From Alloacidobacterium dinghuense (GTDB lineage Bacteria > Acidobacteriota > Terriglobia > Terriglobales > Acidobacteriaceae): 64,000 bases of DNA. Below are positions 47,334 to 55,081 of the stretch, one piece after another. Position numbers and translations under genes: made by a program. The notes under the pieces are model-generated. The model did no database searches. It had not been told where the DNA came from and worked only from the letters and a program-made list of their open reading frames with translations. Numbering within the stretch: position 1 is the stretch's first letter; every line of letters starts with the position of its first letter. Location of the stretch: NCBI RefSeq assembly GCF_014274465.1, contig NZ_CP060394.1, positions 5,580,001-5,644,000 on the forward strand, written 5' to 3'.

Positions 47334-49109
47334 TTATTGCTTGTAGATGCGGGATTCCCAAGGGGCGAGATTAAGGGTGGACGCGTTCTCCTCGTGGGAC
47401 GCGGGGATGTCGGACAGAAGGAGCGTTGCAGCCTTTAGCCCGTTGGGTAGCGTGTAAGTGACGGGGCCGGAGCTGAAGTTTTCTATCACGAGGTACTTTT
47501 TCTCGCCGAGGGTGCGGGTGTAGGCGTAAATCTTTTCGTTCTGCGGGTCGAGATCTTGATAGTCACCGTAGACGAAGGCGAGGGTATGAGCGCGTAGCTT
47601 GATGAGCGTCCGCACATAATTGAGCACAGAGGCCGGGTCAGACTCTTCCTGGGCAGCGTTGATCTGCCTGTAGTTGGGATTGACTGCGAGCCAGGGATGA
47701 GTACCGGTGGTGAAGCCGGCTTCGGGAGAACTATCCCACTGCATTGGGGTGCGGGCGTTGTCCCGGGTGAGCTTTGCTTGATCAGCAAGAAAGGACGCGG
47801 CAGAGATTTTGCCGGTTTCCACCTCGGCCTTGTAAGCATTCTTGACCGCGATGTCGCTGTAATCGGCGAGCTGCTTGAAGGGATAATTCGTCATGCCAAG
47901 CTCGTCTCCCTCGTAGAGAAAGGGCGTGCCGCGCAGGGTCAGAATCATGGTTTCCAAAAGCTTCGCGGAGGAAACGCGCATGGCAGGCGAGTCATCGCCG
48001 AATGTGGAGACGACGCGAGGACTGTCATGATTGGAAAGGAAGACAGTATCCCAATCATGTTTGGTGAGTACTACGGCGTGGGAGTCGTAGATCGCTTTGA
48101 GTGCGGGCAGGGACCAGGGGGCGAGGCCGGGAGGTCCGAAGTCAGGGTGGCGGAGCAGGGCCGCGTCGAAGTTGAAGACCATGTCGAGTTCGTGGCGACC
48201 ATCGCCCACTAGCGAGTCGGTTTGAGCAAGGGTTGTGCCGGTCGCTTCACCGACGGTCATGGTGTCGTACTTTGACAGGACTTCGCGATTCATCTCGCGG
48301 AGGTACTCGGCGAGATGAGGACCGTTGGCGTAGGCGTTCGGCGGGTCTTTAAGCTGCTCGGCAGTCAGGTCAGGCATGCCGGTGGGTTTTGAGACCAGCG
48401 GGATGACGTCCATACGGAAACCGTCGACGCCTCTGTCCAGCCAGAAGCGCATGATCGAGTAGACATCTTCGCGGACCTTCGGGTTTTCCCAGTTGAGATC
48501 GGGCTGATGGACCGTAAAGTAGTGGAGGTAATATTCGTTGGTCTTGGGGTCCAGGGTCCAGGCTGGACCCGAGAAATAGGATGGGTAGTTGTTGGGCGGC
48601 GTGCGAGTGCCATCAGGCGCGGTGTGGCCCGGCCGCCAGATGTAGAAGTCGCGGTACGGATTCGTTTTGCTGCTGCGAGATTCGACGAACCACTTGTTTT
48701 CGTCCGATGTGTGATTGACGACCAGGTCAATGATGAGGCGCATGTGGCGCTGCTTGATGCCCGCGAGAAGCGTGTCAAAGTCCGACATGGTCCCGAACTC
48801 GGCCATGACCTTGCGATAGTCGCGGATGTCGTAGCCTCCATCGACGTTGGGAGAGTCGAAGTGCGGGCTCAGCCAGATGACATTGACGCCCAGCTTCTGC
48901 AGGTAATCAAGCTTCGAGGTGATCCCGGCCAGGTCGCCGATGCCGTCGCCATTCGAGTCCTTGAACGAGCGCGGATAAACCTGGTAAACGACGGCTTCCT
49001 TCCACCACTTGGGTTCGTAGCCGTTGACGAGCTGCTGAGCGGGAATTGCGGCGGCACACGACAGGAGGGCGGTAGCGACAAGAGTACGAACGATCTTGGG
49101 CCAGAACAT
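47334..49109 (-). CDS. GH13 alpha-glucosidase (oligo-1,6-glucosidase-like), exported
   Basis: The 591-residue enzyme has an N-terminal signal peptide (LVATALLSCAAAIPAQQ) and the GH13 barrel. Conserved regions are VIWLSPHFDSP, LIIDLVVNHTSDE (region I), GVDGFRMDVI with the nucleophile Asp (II), TVGEATG with the acid/base Glu (III) and FLSNHDSPR with the third Asp (IV). The stretch WWKEAVVYQVYPRSFKDSNG is typical of alpha-glucosidases and sucrose/trehalulose enzymes. The beta-sandwich C-domain ends the protein. It probably hydrolyses alpha-linked oligosaccharides in the periplasm. Substrate choice (1,4 or 1,6) is not resolved. Confidence 0.93.
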   Translation of the reverse strand: MFWPKIVRTLVATALLSCAAAIPAQQLVNGYEPKWWKEAVVYQVYPRSFKDSNGDGIGDLAGITSKLDYLQKLGVNVIWLSPHFDSPNVDGGYDIRDYRKVMAEFGTMSDFDTLLAGIKQRHMRLIIDLVVNHTSDENKWFVESRSSKTNPYRDFYIWRPGHTAPDGTRTPPNNYPSYFSGPAWTLDPKTNEYYLHYFTVHQPDLNWENPKVREDVYSIMRFWLDRGVDGFRMDVIPLVSKPTGMPDLTAEQLKDPPNAYANGPHLAEYLREMNREVLSKYDTMTVGEATGTTLAQTDSLVGDGRHELDMVFNFDAALLRHPDFGPPGLAPWSLPALKAIYDSHAVVLTKHDWDTVFLSNHDSPRVVSTFGDDSPAMRVSSAKLLETMILTLRGTPFLYEGDELGMTNYPFKQLADYSDIAVKNAYKAEVETGKISAASFLADQAKLTRDNARTPMQWDSSPEAGFTTGTHPWLAVNPNYRQINAAQEESDPASVLNYVRTLIKLRAHTLAFVYGDYQDLDPQNEKIYAYTRTLGEKKYLVIENFSSGPVTYTLPNGLKAATLLLSDIPASHEENASTLNLAPWESRIYKQ

Positions 49110-49460
49110 GCTGGAGATTGTATCGGGAGGAGGAGGGTTAACTGAAGTTCATCAGTCGTGGCCTACTTGTCCGAAAAACCGGTAATACAGAACTTTCGGG
49201 AAGTCGCAGCCATGCCTTGCATGCAAAGATCGAGGCCTACAAGAAACAGTACTGGGACTATCCGGTTTCCACGGAGTATCCGTCGCTTTCATTGGCGGCC
49301 GGGCGCTGGAGACGTGCATTGACCTTGTTTGCATCAACTGAGAATGAGTTTCCAATTTATCCGCTCGCGTGCAAGGACTTCGTCCGTTCGATCAATGATC
49401 TTGAACTCACGAACGGCGTTCGACACGCGGGCAGTGTGTGCCGTGCTAAAGTTCTTCGCT

Positions 49461-50265
49461 ATGCAAGTCTTCATTGACCGTATCGCACTGCAACGATCCT
49501 GCTTTGATCCGCCGTTCATCCTGGCGCTTTGCATGGCTGCGCAGCCGCTGCATGCGCAAGCGCCCTCGGCCCCGACGGCATCTGCACCCACCGTGCCGGA
49601 CTGGGTGCAGCCAGGATCTCCTAGGCACGTTCAGGTACCGCCACCGGCAGATTTTCATAGGCCGAGCAGGAACTTGATGCGCCGATCGGAGTGTTTCAGG
49701 GCCAGTCTGACATTGGCGCCGCCGTAGTTCCAGGCAGTGCAAATTACGACGCCAACACGAAACAGTACACCGTTAACTCCGCCGGCTATAACATCTGATA
49801 CTCGCGTGACGAGTTCCGCTATCTCTGGAAGAAGATGTCGGGGGACGTCCGACGTCACGGGTCCGGATCCGAAGGGTTATGGCGACCGCAAGGCAGTCCT
49901 GGCTATTCGCCAGAGTCCGATGACGATTCCAAGGAAGCCATGATCGGCGAGCATGGGGTGGGCATGATCCACATGGCGTGGCGTCCGGACAGGGGCGCGA
50001 TGATGAAGGACGCCCAATTTCGCTTCGGGGGCACCCTCGCCGGATCAAAGCTAGGCGTATCGGAATCGAAAAGCATGGGGATTCCATCGCGATCTTTGTC
50101 AGTCTTGAGGGCGAACCCGTGCACCAGCTTGGCCGGCCAGTCACGCTCCACTTCGACGAACCTTTTTATGTGGGCATCGGTTTCTGTTCGCACTTGCCCG
50201 CGACATCGGACACTGCTGTGCTCTCTAACGTCGTACTCCCGAACTCGGCGGGTAAAGTGGAGTAG
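49461..50265 (+). pseudogene. acidobacterial secreted protein (annotated in relatives as biopolymer transporter TolR), degraded
   Basis: From ATG 49461 the product shows a signal segment and PTVPDWVQPGSPRHVQVPPP, then homology changes frame to IGVFQGQSDIGAAVVPGSAN, meets an in-frame TGA after SAGYNI (about 49797), continues YSRDEFRYLWKKMSGDV, and later AMIGEHGVGMIHMAWRPDR, GIEKHGDSIAIFVSLEGEP and HFDEPFYVGIGFCSHLPATS. At least three disruptions are needed to join these. The order resembles a family common in acidobacterial genomes whose label is not functional evidence. The preceding 350 bases (49110-49460) hold nothing recognisable. Confidence 0.65.
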
Positions 50266-50280
50266 ATCCGCACCTGTACA

Positions 50281-50316
50281 GCGAGCATTCTTGCCACTTG
50301 GTGGCAAGAATCTCGC
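50281..50316. other. long near-perfect hairpin
   Basis: An inverted repeat pairs GCGAG-ATTCTTGCCAC with GTGGCAAGAAT-CTCGC around a 3-base loop (TTG), 16 pairs with a single bulged C at 50286. It lies right after the degraded secreted protein gene and before a small broken gene. There is no T-run, so a classic terminator is not clear; an RNA structure or protein site is possible. Confidence 0.65.
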
Positions 50317-50325
50317 TTCGTAGAA

Positions 50326-50513
50326 TTGAGCCACCACGAAGCAATTGAAAATACGAAGTTATGCGGAAGCGAAATATCAGAACAAGAGCTGCAGGCAGAA
50401 ATCGAGAGGTTGCGGGCAGAGATAAGGAGCAGTGGGCCACGATCCTTGGCATGGCGGGGGAGATCGAAGCCTTTATCCGCGAAAATGATCATCTGCTCAA
50501 GGCCAAAGAATAA
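50326..50513 (+). pseudogene. small coiled-coil protein, frameshifted
   Basis: A TTG-started frame reads EISEQELQAEIERLRAEI, and from the next frame DKEQWATILGMAGEIEAFIR follows to a TAA at 50511-50513. Joined, they make about 61 residues of heptad-rich helix. The even helical pattern across the join suggests one original gene with a one-base shift near 50425. The family is unknown. Confidence 0.45.
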
Positions 50514-50671
50514 AATCCCATGTCGGGAGTTGATCAGGGTCTCTCGTATTGCTAATCGGACATAATCCAGTCCGCACAAGGCCGAGAGAATGTTCAGTTA
50601 GAGAACGGATGGGGACACGCCCGAATCCGTGTTGTACCGTCAGCGCACCTTCGGGAAGCTCTGATTTTTTT

Positions 50672-50748
50672 TGGTGGGCCCACCAGGACTCGAACCTGGA
50701 ACCAAAGCGTTATGAGCACTCTGCTCTAACCGATTGAGCTATGGGCCC
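50672..50748 (-). tRNA. tRNA with CAU anticodon (Met or Ile2), copy 2
   Basis: This is a complete 77-nt cloverleaf on the minus strand with encoded CCA, the same acceptor and T arms as the copy at 16661-16737, and loop CTCATAA. The differences are one D-loop base and three anticodon-stem bases. The stem GAGTG/CGCTT still pairs, with the A-T pair next to the loop replaced by G-C. That compensated change indicates both copies are maintained as working tRNAs. Confidence 0.95.
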
Positions 50749-50834
50749 TTATTTCACTCCGGCGCCGCGTTGCCGAAGTCTAGTGTAATGGACCGTAGTT
50801 AACCATAATTGAGCGTAATTTAGGGATTATGAGT
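50672..50834. repeat. right direct repeat of the 34 kb island (tRNA plus 5' flank)
   Basis: This matches 16661-16825 over the tRNA gene and about 86 bp of its 5' flank, up to GGGATTATGAGT. At the left copy the sequence then leaves for island DNA. Here it continues directly into a second tRNA 5' half, which marks the junction. Confidence 0.85.
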
Positions 50835-50864
50835 CCCCTGCTCTAACCATTGAGCTACCGGCCC
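50822..50864 (-). pseudogene. 5' half of a tRNA(CAU) gene
   Basis: On the minus strand, from 50864, the sequence gives an acceptor 5' strand GGGCCGG, D arm and a complete anticodon arm with loop CTCATAA, then breaks off. The T arm and the acceptor 3' strand are missing. A 34-bp core (50825-50858) recurs exactly at 53382-53415. It is the displaced half of a tRNA split at the anticodon arm. Confidence 0.85.
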
Positions 50865-50890
50865 TTCAATGACTTACAGAATCCCACCCT

Positions 50891-51264
50891 TCAACCAACT
50901 GTAGCGGATAGGCGTCTTGGCTCCAAAGCGGCCTCTGAGCTTCCAAGCTGAAGGCGCTCGAAAGCTCTTTCGACTGCCTCTGGTGTTGGGTGGATGTAGC
51001 GCTGACTGACCACGATGCTACTGTATCCCGCGATACGCATGATGGTGAAAGCATCCACGCCCGACTCTCCAAGCCTTGTAAGCATTGTATGGCGTAGCGA
51101 GTGAAGTACAAAGTCCTTCGGAAGATCGCTCTCCGCTTGCCGTCTACTATCGGGGCACAAGCCTTCCGGCGAAGGTGATTGATCGAAGTCACCAGATAGG
51201 CGTTGCCGTCTCGGTTTGCGAACACGTATGGACTGTTGCTTGTCTCTTTGCGGGTGCGGAGCAT
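50891..51264 (-). pseudogene. tyrosine recombinase/integrase, C-terminal fragment, frameshifted
   Basis: The upstream minus frame reads SPYVFANRDGNAYLVTSINH; after a one-base loss near 51155 the next frame carries the catalytic core HSLRHTMLTRLGESGVDAFT, then IMRIAGYSSIVVSQRYIHPT. The HxxR motif and the nucleophile Tyr in QRYIH are present, with Tyr replacing the usual second His (GHSS to GYSS). The N-terminal DNA-binding domains and the first catalytic Arg region are absent. It lies 26 bp from the split tRNA, where the integrase of an element is expected. It must be inactive. Confidence 0.82.
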
Positions 51265-51308
51265 TGACGACGCTCTATCCGTGAGATAGTACTAAAATCT
51301 AGTAAGAC

Positions 51309-51321
51309 GTCTGAGTATCAG
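51309..51321 (-). promoter_or_regulatory. putative integrase arm site, left end of satellite element
   Basis: GTCTGAGTATCAG at this position is the exact inverse complement of the 13-mer at 53236-53248 near the other end of the element. It lies just upstream of the integrase remnant. Confidence 0.5.
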
Positions 51322-51533
51322 GCGCAAGGGAATCGGTGGAGCAACCGAGTGAACAAGCGAAGAAGAAGAGAGCCGGAAACCTGAACATTTCTTAACACTC
51401 AGCTCCTTTTTCGGCCTCCACGACCCGCACGTTCACAGCAACGCAACTTCAACGCAAACCGGCCAAGGCTAAGCAGCAATTGAATAATTGAAATAATTGA
51501 ATAACAAGGTATCCTCAATCGCGGGAGGATTCT

Positions 51534-52100
51534 ATGCGCTTCACTGGGGTGGTTGCTGTGGCTCTCCTGCTTTCCCCGATCGCTTTGTCCCAAACGTCGG
51601 ATTCAAACCGCACGGGCGTCTCGCCGTCGGTCAATGTGACTCCTTCCGGGCCTCAAGTGCAATCCCCCGCTGCCCAAACCCCGCAGCCGCCGAGCTACGC
51701 AAACTACTCAATCATGTTGGTAAACCCCGCCCCGGGCGGTGGCGCGGTTGTTCTAATGCACAACCCAAGCAACAGCCTTGAATATGTTCCCGTTGGCGAT
51801 ACAAGGGATGCGCTCGCTAAGGGCTATGTCGCTGTTCGAGCCGTAGAACTTGATGAACTAATTGGCGCGTTGCGGGAAGAAAATACGCGGCTTGTTGTCG
51901 AGAACAACCGTTTACAGAATGCGTCCCGTTCTGCTGTCCCATCTCAAGCCGACCTAGCAGCGCAACAGAATGCTTTTAAGCGGCAACAAATGATTCAGAC
52001 TTGGCTAACGCTGCAGAATATGAACCGGCCACAAACACAGAACCTAAACGTCACCGTATCGGACTGCACACGGCAACCCGCTTTGTGCGCGGGGAGATAG
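51534..52100 (+). CDS. secreted coiled-coil protein, unknown function
   Basis: The 188-residue product has a signal peptide (FTGVVAVALLLSPIALSQ), a Ser/Pro/Gln-rich segment, a short conserved-looking part (YSIMLVNPAPGGGAVVLMHN), then a coiled coil (ELDELIGALREENTRLVVEN) and a Gln/Asn-rich tail with two cysteines near the end. A strong GGGAGG ribosome-binding site precedes the ATG. It is one of only two intact genes in the small tRNA-flanked element. No family is recognised. Confidence 0.7.
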   Translation: MRFTGVVAVALLLSPIALSQTSDSNRTGVSPSVNVTPSGPQVQSPAAQTPQPPSYANYSIMLVNPAPGGGAVVLMHNPSNSLEYVPVGDTRDALAKGYVAVRAVELDELIGALREENTRLVVENNRLQNASRSAVPSQADLAAQQNAFKRQQMIQTWLTLQNMNRPQTQNLNVTVSDCTRQPALCAGR

Positions 52101-52222
52101 ATAGGTGTCCCCAAATTATCGCTAAATGCAGGAAAAGGACTTACCTGAGAAACAGCCAGAAAATAGATACTAACGCGATCCCATATGAGGACGTGATAGT
52201 TTATGAAGTCACGGACGAGAGC

Positions 52223-53050
52223 CTATGTCCATGCCTGATCGAACATTTTTAGCTGGGAAGTTGACCAAGTACTAGGTCTCCCCCTTTTAAGTAGATTTGC
52301 TTTAGTCGCTAATCCAATGATGTGTCTATCTATCAACCCGACTCCCACAGATCGGCCAACCTGCGCTTTCACCTCTGCGACAAATTCCGCTGTAACTATG
52401 TCGCCCCGCATTAAGCGTACATAGCTTCTCTGGCAGACGCTCGCTAGTAAGTCTGCGGACTGAATGGCAGGCGACTTTTGGTCGCACATTTCGGTCAGTG
52501 AACCCATAAATTTAGCGCAATTTGGGTTTCCTTTCTTGAGTGCTTCATAACCTGCGTGTAGCTGCTTAAACTTATCGTGGTGGTCACAGAGAAACGCTAC
52601 AGTCTCCGGTTTCTTCATTTTTGCTACCTCGCAAGCGATCCTAACCAGCAATAGCTGATATGCGAAAAGGTATGGATCGCGAGGTAACACAGAGCGAGTC
52701 CTAGAGCTCTTCCGCGAATCTCTGTGATCTTTAAGATCGATTACAAGAACAAATCCAATGAGATCGGATGAACGAAGTATGCATGCCAAATCGTCAAAAA
52801 CCTCATCTGCTTTCTTGCGACCACTTCCGTCTGGATAAGCCTTTTCGTCCCTAAACCTACGGAATTGCTTGCTTAAGGACAGACACTCGCTGCTCTTGAA
52901 GTAGTCGATGGAGTCCCTATCTAGTCTCCATTGCCAATGACGCTCAACATCTGTCCAAATAGTCTGTTGAGATAACCAACCAGCGATAACGAAAGCGTGA
53001 TTTCGCTCACGGTCATTACTTTCGTCAATCGCCGACCAAAGAAAACCCAT
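52223..53050 (-). CDS. DUF3800 domain protein
   Basis: The 275-residue protein begins LWSAIDESND, the acidic start (Asp9-Glu10) typical of DUF3800, and later has VAFLCDHHDKF and PAIQSADLLASVCQRSYVRL, the family's C-terminal acidic site. DUF3800 proteins are thought to have an RNase H-like fold and are frequent on phages, plasmids and islands, where some lie in defence loci. Role here unknown. The location inside a tRNA-bounded element fits a mobile accessory gene. Confidence 0.82.
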   Translation of the reverse strand: MGFLWSAIDESNDRERNHAFVIAGWLSQQTIWTDVERHWQWRLDRDSIDYFKSSECLSLSKQFRRFRDEKAYPDGSGRKKADEVFDDLACILRSSDLIGFVLVIDLKDHRDSRKSSRTRSVLPRDPYLFAYQLLLVRIACEVAKMKKPETVAFLCDHHDKFKQLHAGYEALKKGNPNCAKFMGSLTEMCDQKSPAIQSADLLASVCQRSYVRLMRGDIVTAEFVAEVKAQVGRSVGVGLIDRHIIGLATKANLLKRGRPSTWSTSQLKMFDQAWT

Positions 53051-53149
53051 ATGTCTTTCTTACGCAATCTATCTCCGATACTGCCAGCATAAATCCGTCA
53101 GTCTCATCCAAAAGATTAACGCGTTAAGCAGTAAGAGGACAGAGTGCAC

Positions 53150-53310
53150 ATCCCTGCCTCCGAGCAGGCTGGTAACAGGCAGCGAAACATCCGATACTAA
53201 GACAGCTAGGTATCATACTAGCAGGCTGAAAACAGCTGATACTCAGACATCTTATGTAGCGGATACTGTACCGGCTACCGCGATAGATCGGCTTGTATCT
53301 GACAGGATGA
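53150..53310. repeat. cluster of short repeats at the right end of the satellite element
   Basis: The 330-base gap before the tRNA half contains repeated words: AGCAGGCTG twice (about 53154 and 53219), GATACTAAGAC and GATACTCAGAC, then GATACTG, and the inverted GTATCTGACAGG. The 13-mer CTGATACTCAGAC (53236-53248) matches the inverse of 51309-51321. Spacing and location fit integrase or excisionase arm sites. No gene is seen here. Confidence 0.55.
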
Positions 53311-53380
53311 AGCGAGTCTAAGTTGCAGGGAATCAAGGCCTATGAGAATGGGTACGAATCAGCCTAAAGAGTCCTCTATA

Positions 53381-53421
53381 AGATTATGAGTCCCCTGCTC
53401 TAACCATTGAGCTACAGGCCC
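53381..53421 (-). pseudogene. 5' half of a tRNA(CAU) gene, right boundary of element
   Basis: From 53421 on the minus strand the sequence runs GGGCCTG, D arm and anticodon arm with CTCATAA, then stops matching a tRNA after ATAATCT. Its 34-bp core equals 50825-50858. It likely marks the original chromosomal tRNA cut by integration, since ordinary chromosomal genes follow to the right. Confidence 0.82.
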
Positions 53422-53569
53422 GGAGCATCAGCTGTCAAAAAAGGGCCAATTGCACGGAGAGGTAAACGGCTAATCCCATTGTAATGCCTGCAGTTATGCG
53501 CTGGCGTCAAGAAGAATTCAATTCAAACGACTCTAACGAATCAAATCAAAGCTGGACTGTTGTAAGACG

Positions 53570-54076
53570 TCAAATTACCTCGGCAGCATTTTCCCAGAAT
53601 TGAAAGGTGCGTGGCGTAATGCGAGTGCGGTTGTTCTGGTAAATCTCCGCCAAGGCATGGAAGAGGGCAGATGATTCAGCGGTTAATCCAAGCAAGCGAA
53701 GGGAGCGAAGCATGCGCGTCAAGCGCAGATGGTTATGGTTTCCTGGGCTGAGCCAATTGGAAGATCGTGCAGCGAAATCAGGCCCTTGTCTTACGGCTCC
53801 TCCCTCAAAGGCCAGCCCGTAGAAGTGGAGCATGCGCAGAAACGATTGTCTGAGCCGCTGCTGTAAATCCTCGGACCGGTGAAAGTCCTCGATGGTTATT
53901 ACATCAAGGACTGGCGCGCAGGGGTTGGCGCCGCTTCTTTCAGGCAGAGGAAAAAGCCACTGGATGAAATCGTGGACCGCCTCCAATTCCGAGTCGGGCC
54001 AGTCAAGAATTTCATCCAGAGTGCGGCCTTCGTCATCGCGGCCGCCTCGATAAAACTCAAGAATCTTGTCGCTCAT
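53570..54076 (-). CDS. opioid growth factor receptor (OGFr)-like domain protein
   Basis: The 168-residue protein matches the conserved region of the OGFr family: ILEFYRGGRDDEGRTLDEIL, LEAVHDFIQWLFPLPE, and helical repeats up to TPRTFQFWENAA. The domain is found in animals and scattered bacteria, with no known bacterial function. Length matches bacterial single-domain members. It begins 15 bp after the YeiH-like gene on the same strand and could be co-transcribed with it and the LysR gene. Confidence 0.85.
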   Translation of the reverse strand: MSDKILEFYRGGRDDEGRTLDEILDWPDSELEAVHDFIQWLFPLPERSGANPCAPVLDVITIEDFHRSEDLQQRLRQSFLRMLHFYGLAFEGGAVRQGPDFAARSSNWLSPGNHNHLRLTRMLRSLRLLGLTAESSALFHALAEIYQNNRTRITPRTFQFWENAAEVI

Positions 54077-54091
54077 GATTACCTGTCATGC

Positions 54092-55012
54092 TTACAGATG
54101 GATGAACCCCTTCGCAATTGCAACAAGGGACAGCCCCGCGACGACAACCCAAAGCAGCACCCCTTGCACCATGGGTCGGACGCCAACTTCCTTAAGTGTC
54201 TGACGCGAGATGCCGCTTCCGATGAGAAACAGCGTGACGGCAAGTCCAAGTTTACCCAGGCGATAAGCGTCTGAGTATGCGGCGTGAAGTTGCGGGATGT
54301 AGCTGCTGATCACGGCAGCGATACAGAAATAAAGGATGAACCAAGGCAGTTGGATACGCGTTTTGTTCTTTCGCACCGCTGCCGTCAGCAGGGCTACGGG
54401 TACGATCCACAACGCGCGTGCAAGTTTTACGGTAGTGGCGATCGCCAGCGCAACCGCTCCATACTTGGCGGCCGCGCCAACAACCGAACTGGTGTCATGA
54501 ATTGCAAGTGCTGACCACAAGCCGAACTGTGTTTGGGACAAATGCATCGCCGCGCCGATAGCGGGAAAGATGAGCAGTGCTACTGAGTTGAGCACAAAGA
54601 CGGTCCCGAGAGAAACCGCCATCTCTTCCTCATTCGCTTCGGTGACGGGGCCGAGAGCCGCAATCGCACTGCCTCCACAGATAGCTGTTCCTGCGGCAAT
54701 AAGGAAAGATTGTGTTTTCTCGACATTCAACAGGCGCCCAAGCAACCAGCCCAGAGCCAGCGCAAAAGAGATTCCAACGGCAGTGTAGAAAAATCCTGAG
54801 CGACCAACCTGAATCACTTCACCGAGATTCATGCCAAAGCCAAGACAAACAACCGAAGCCTGCAGCAGAAATTTTGCCAGCCGCTTGCTGTCAAGAGGAT
54901 AGGGATGCGTCAACAGCAGGCCATAGGCCAGCCCCGCGCCCAGAGCCAACGGCGGAGAGAGCAGTCCGCTGGCTGCAAGGATGATCCCCACGAAAAATAG
55001 GTTCTTCGTCAT
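54092..55012 (-). CDS. YeiH family putative sulfate export transporter
   Basis: The product (306 residues from ATG 55012, or 319 from 55051) has about ten hydrophobic helices and the conserved family segments SVVCLGFGMNLGEVIQVG, GTAICGGSAIAALGPVTEAN and WSALAIHDTSSVVGAA. The family (UPF0324/YeiH) is associated with sulfate or thiosulfate-related export and is usually controlled by a linked LysR-type regulator, as here. The shorter start is preferred because the extra 13 residues lack family likeness, though its AGGA is close to the ATG. Confidence 0.88.
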   Translation of the reverse strand: MTKNLFFVGIILAASGLLSPPLALGAGLAYGLLLTHPYPLDSKRLAKFLLQASVVCLGFGMNLGEVIQVGRSGFFYTAVGISFALALGWLLGRLLNVEKTQSFLIAAGTAICGGSAIAALGPVTEANEEEMAVSLGTVFVLNSVALLIFPAIGAAMHLSQTQFGLWSALAIHDTSSVVGAAAKYGAVALAIATTVKLARALWIVPVALLTAAVRKNKTRIQLPWFILYFCIAAVISSYIPQLHAAYSDAYRLGKLGLAVTLFLIGSGISRQTLKEVGVRPMVQGVLLWVVVAGLSLVAIAKGFIHL

Positions 55013-55081
55013 GCATCCTGAGATTGACACCCAGGCGTACATCGCGTCCAAACGTGAATTGTGATGCGTGATTCGTTTTAC

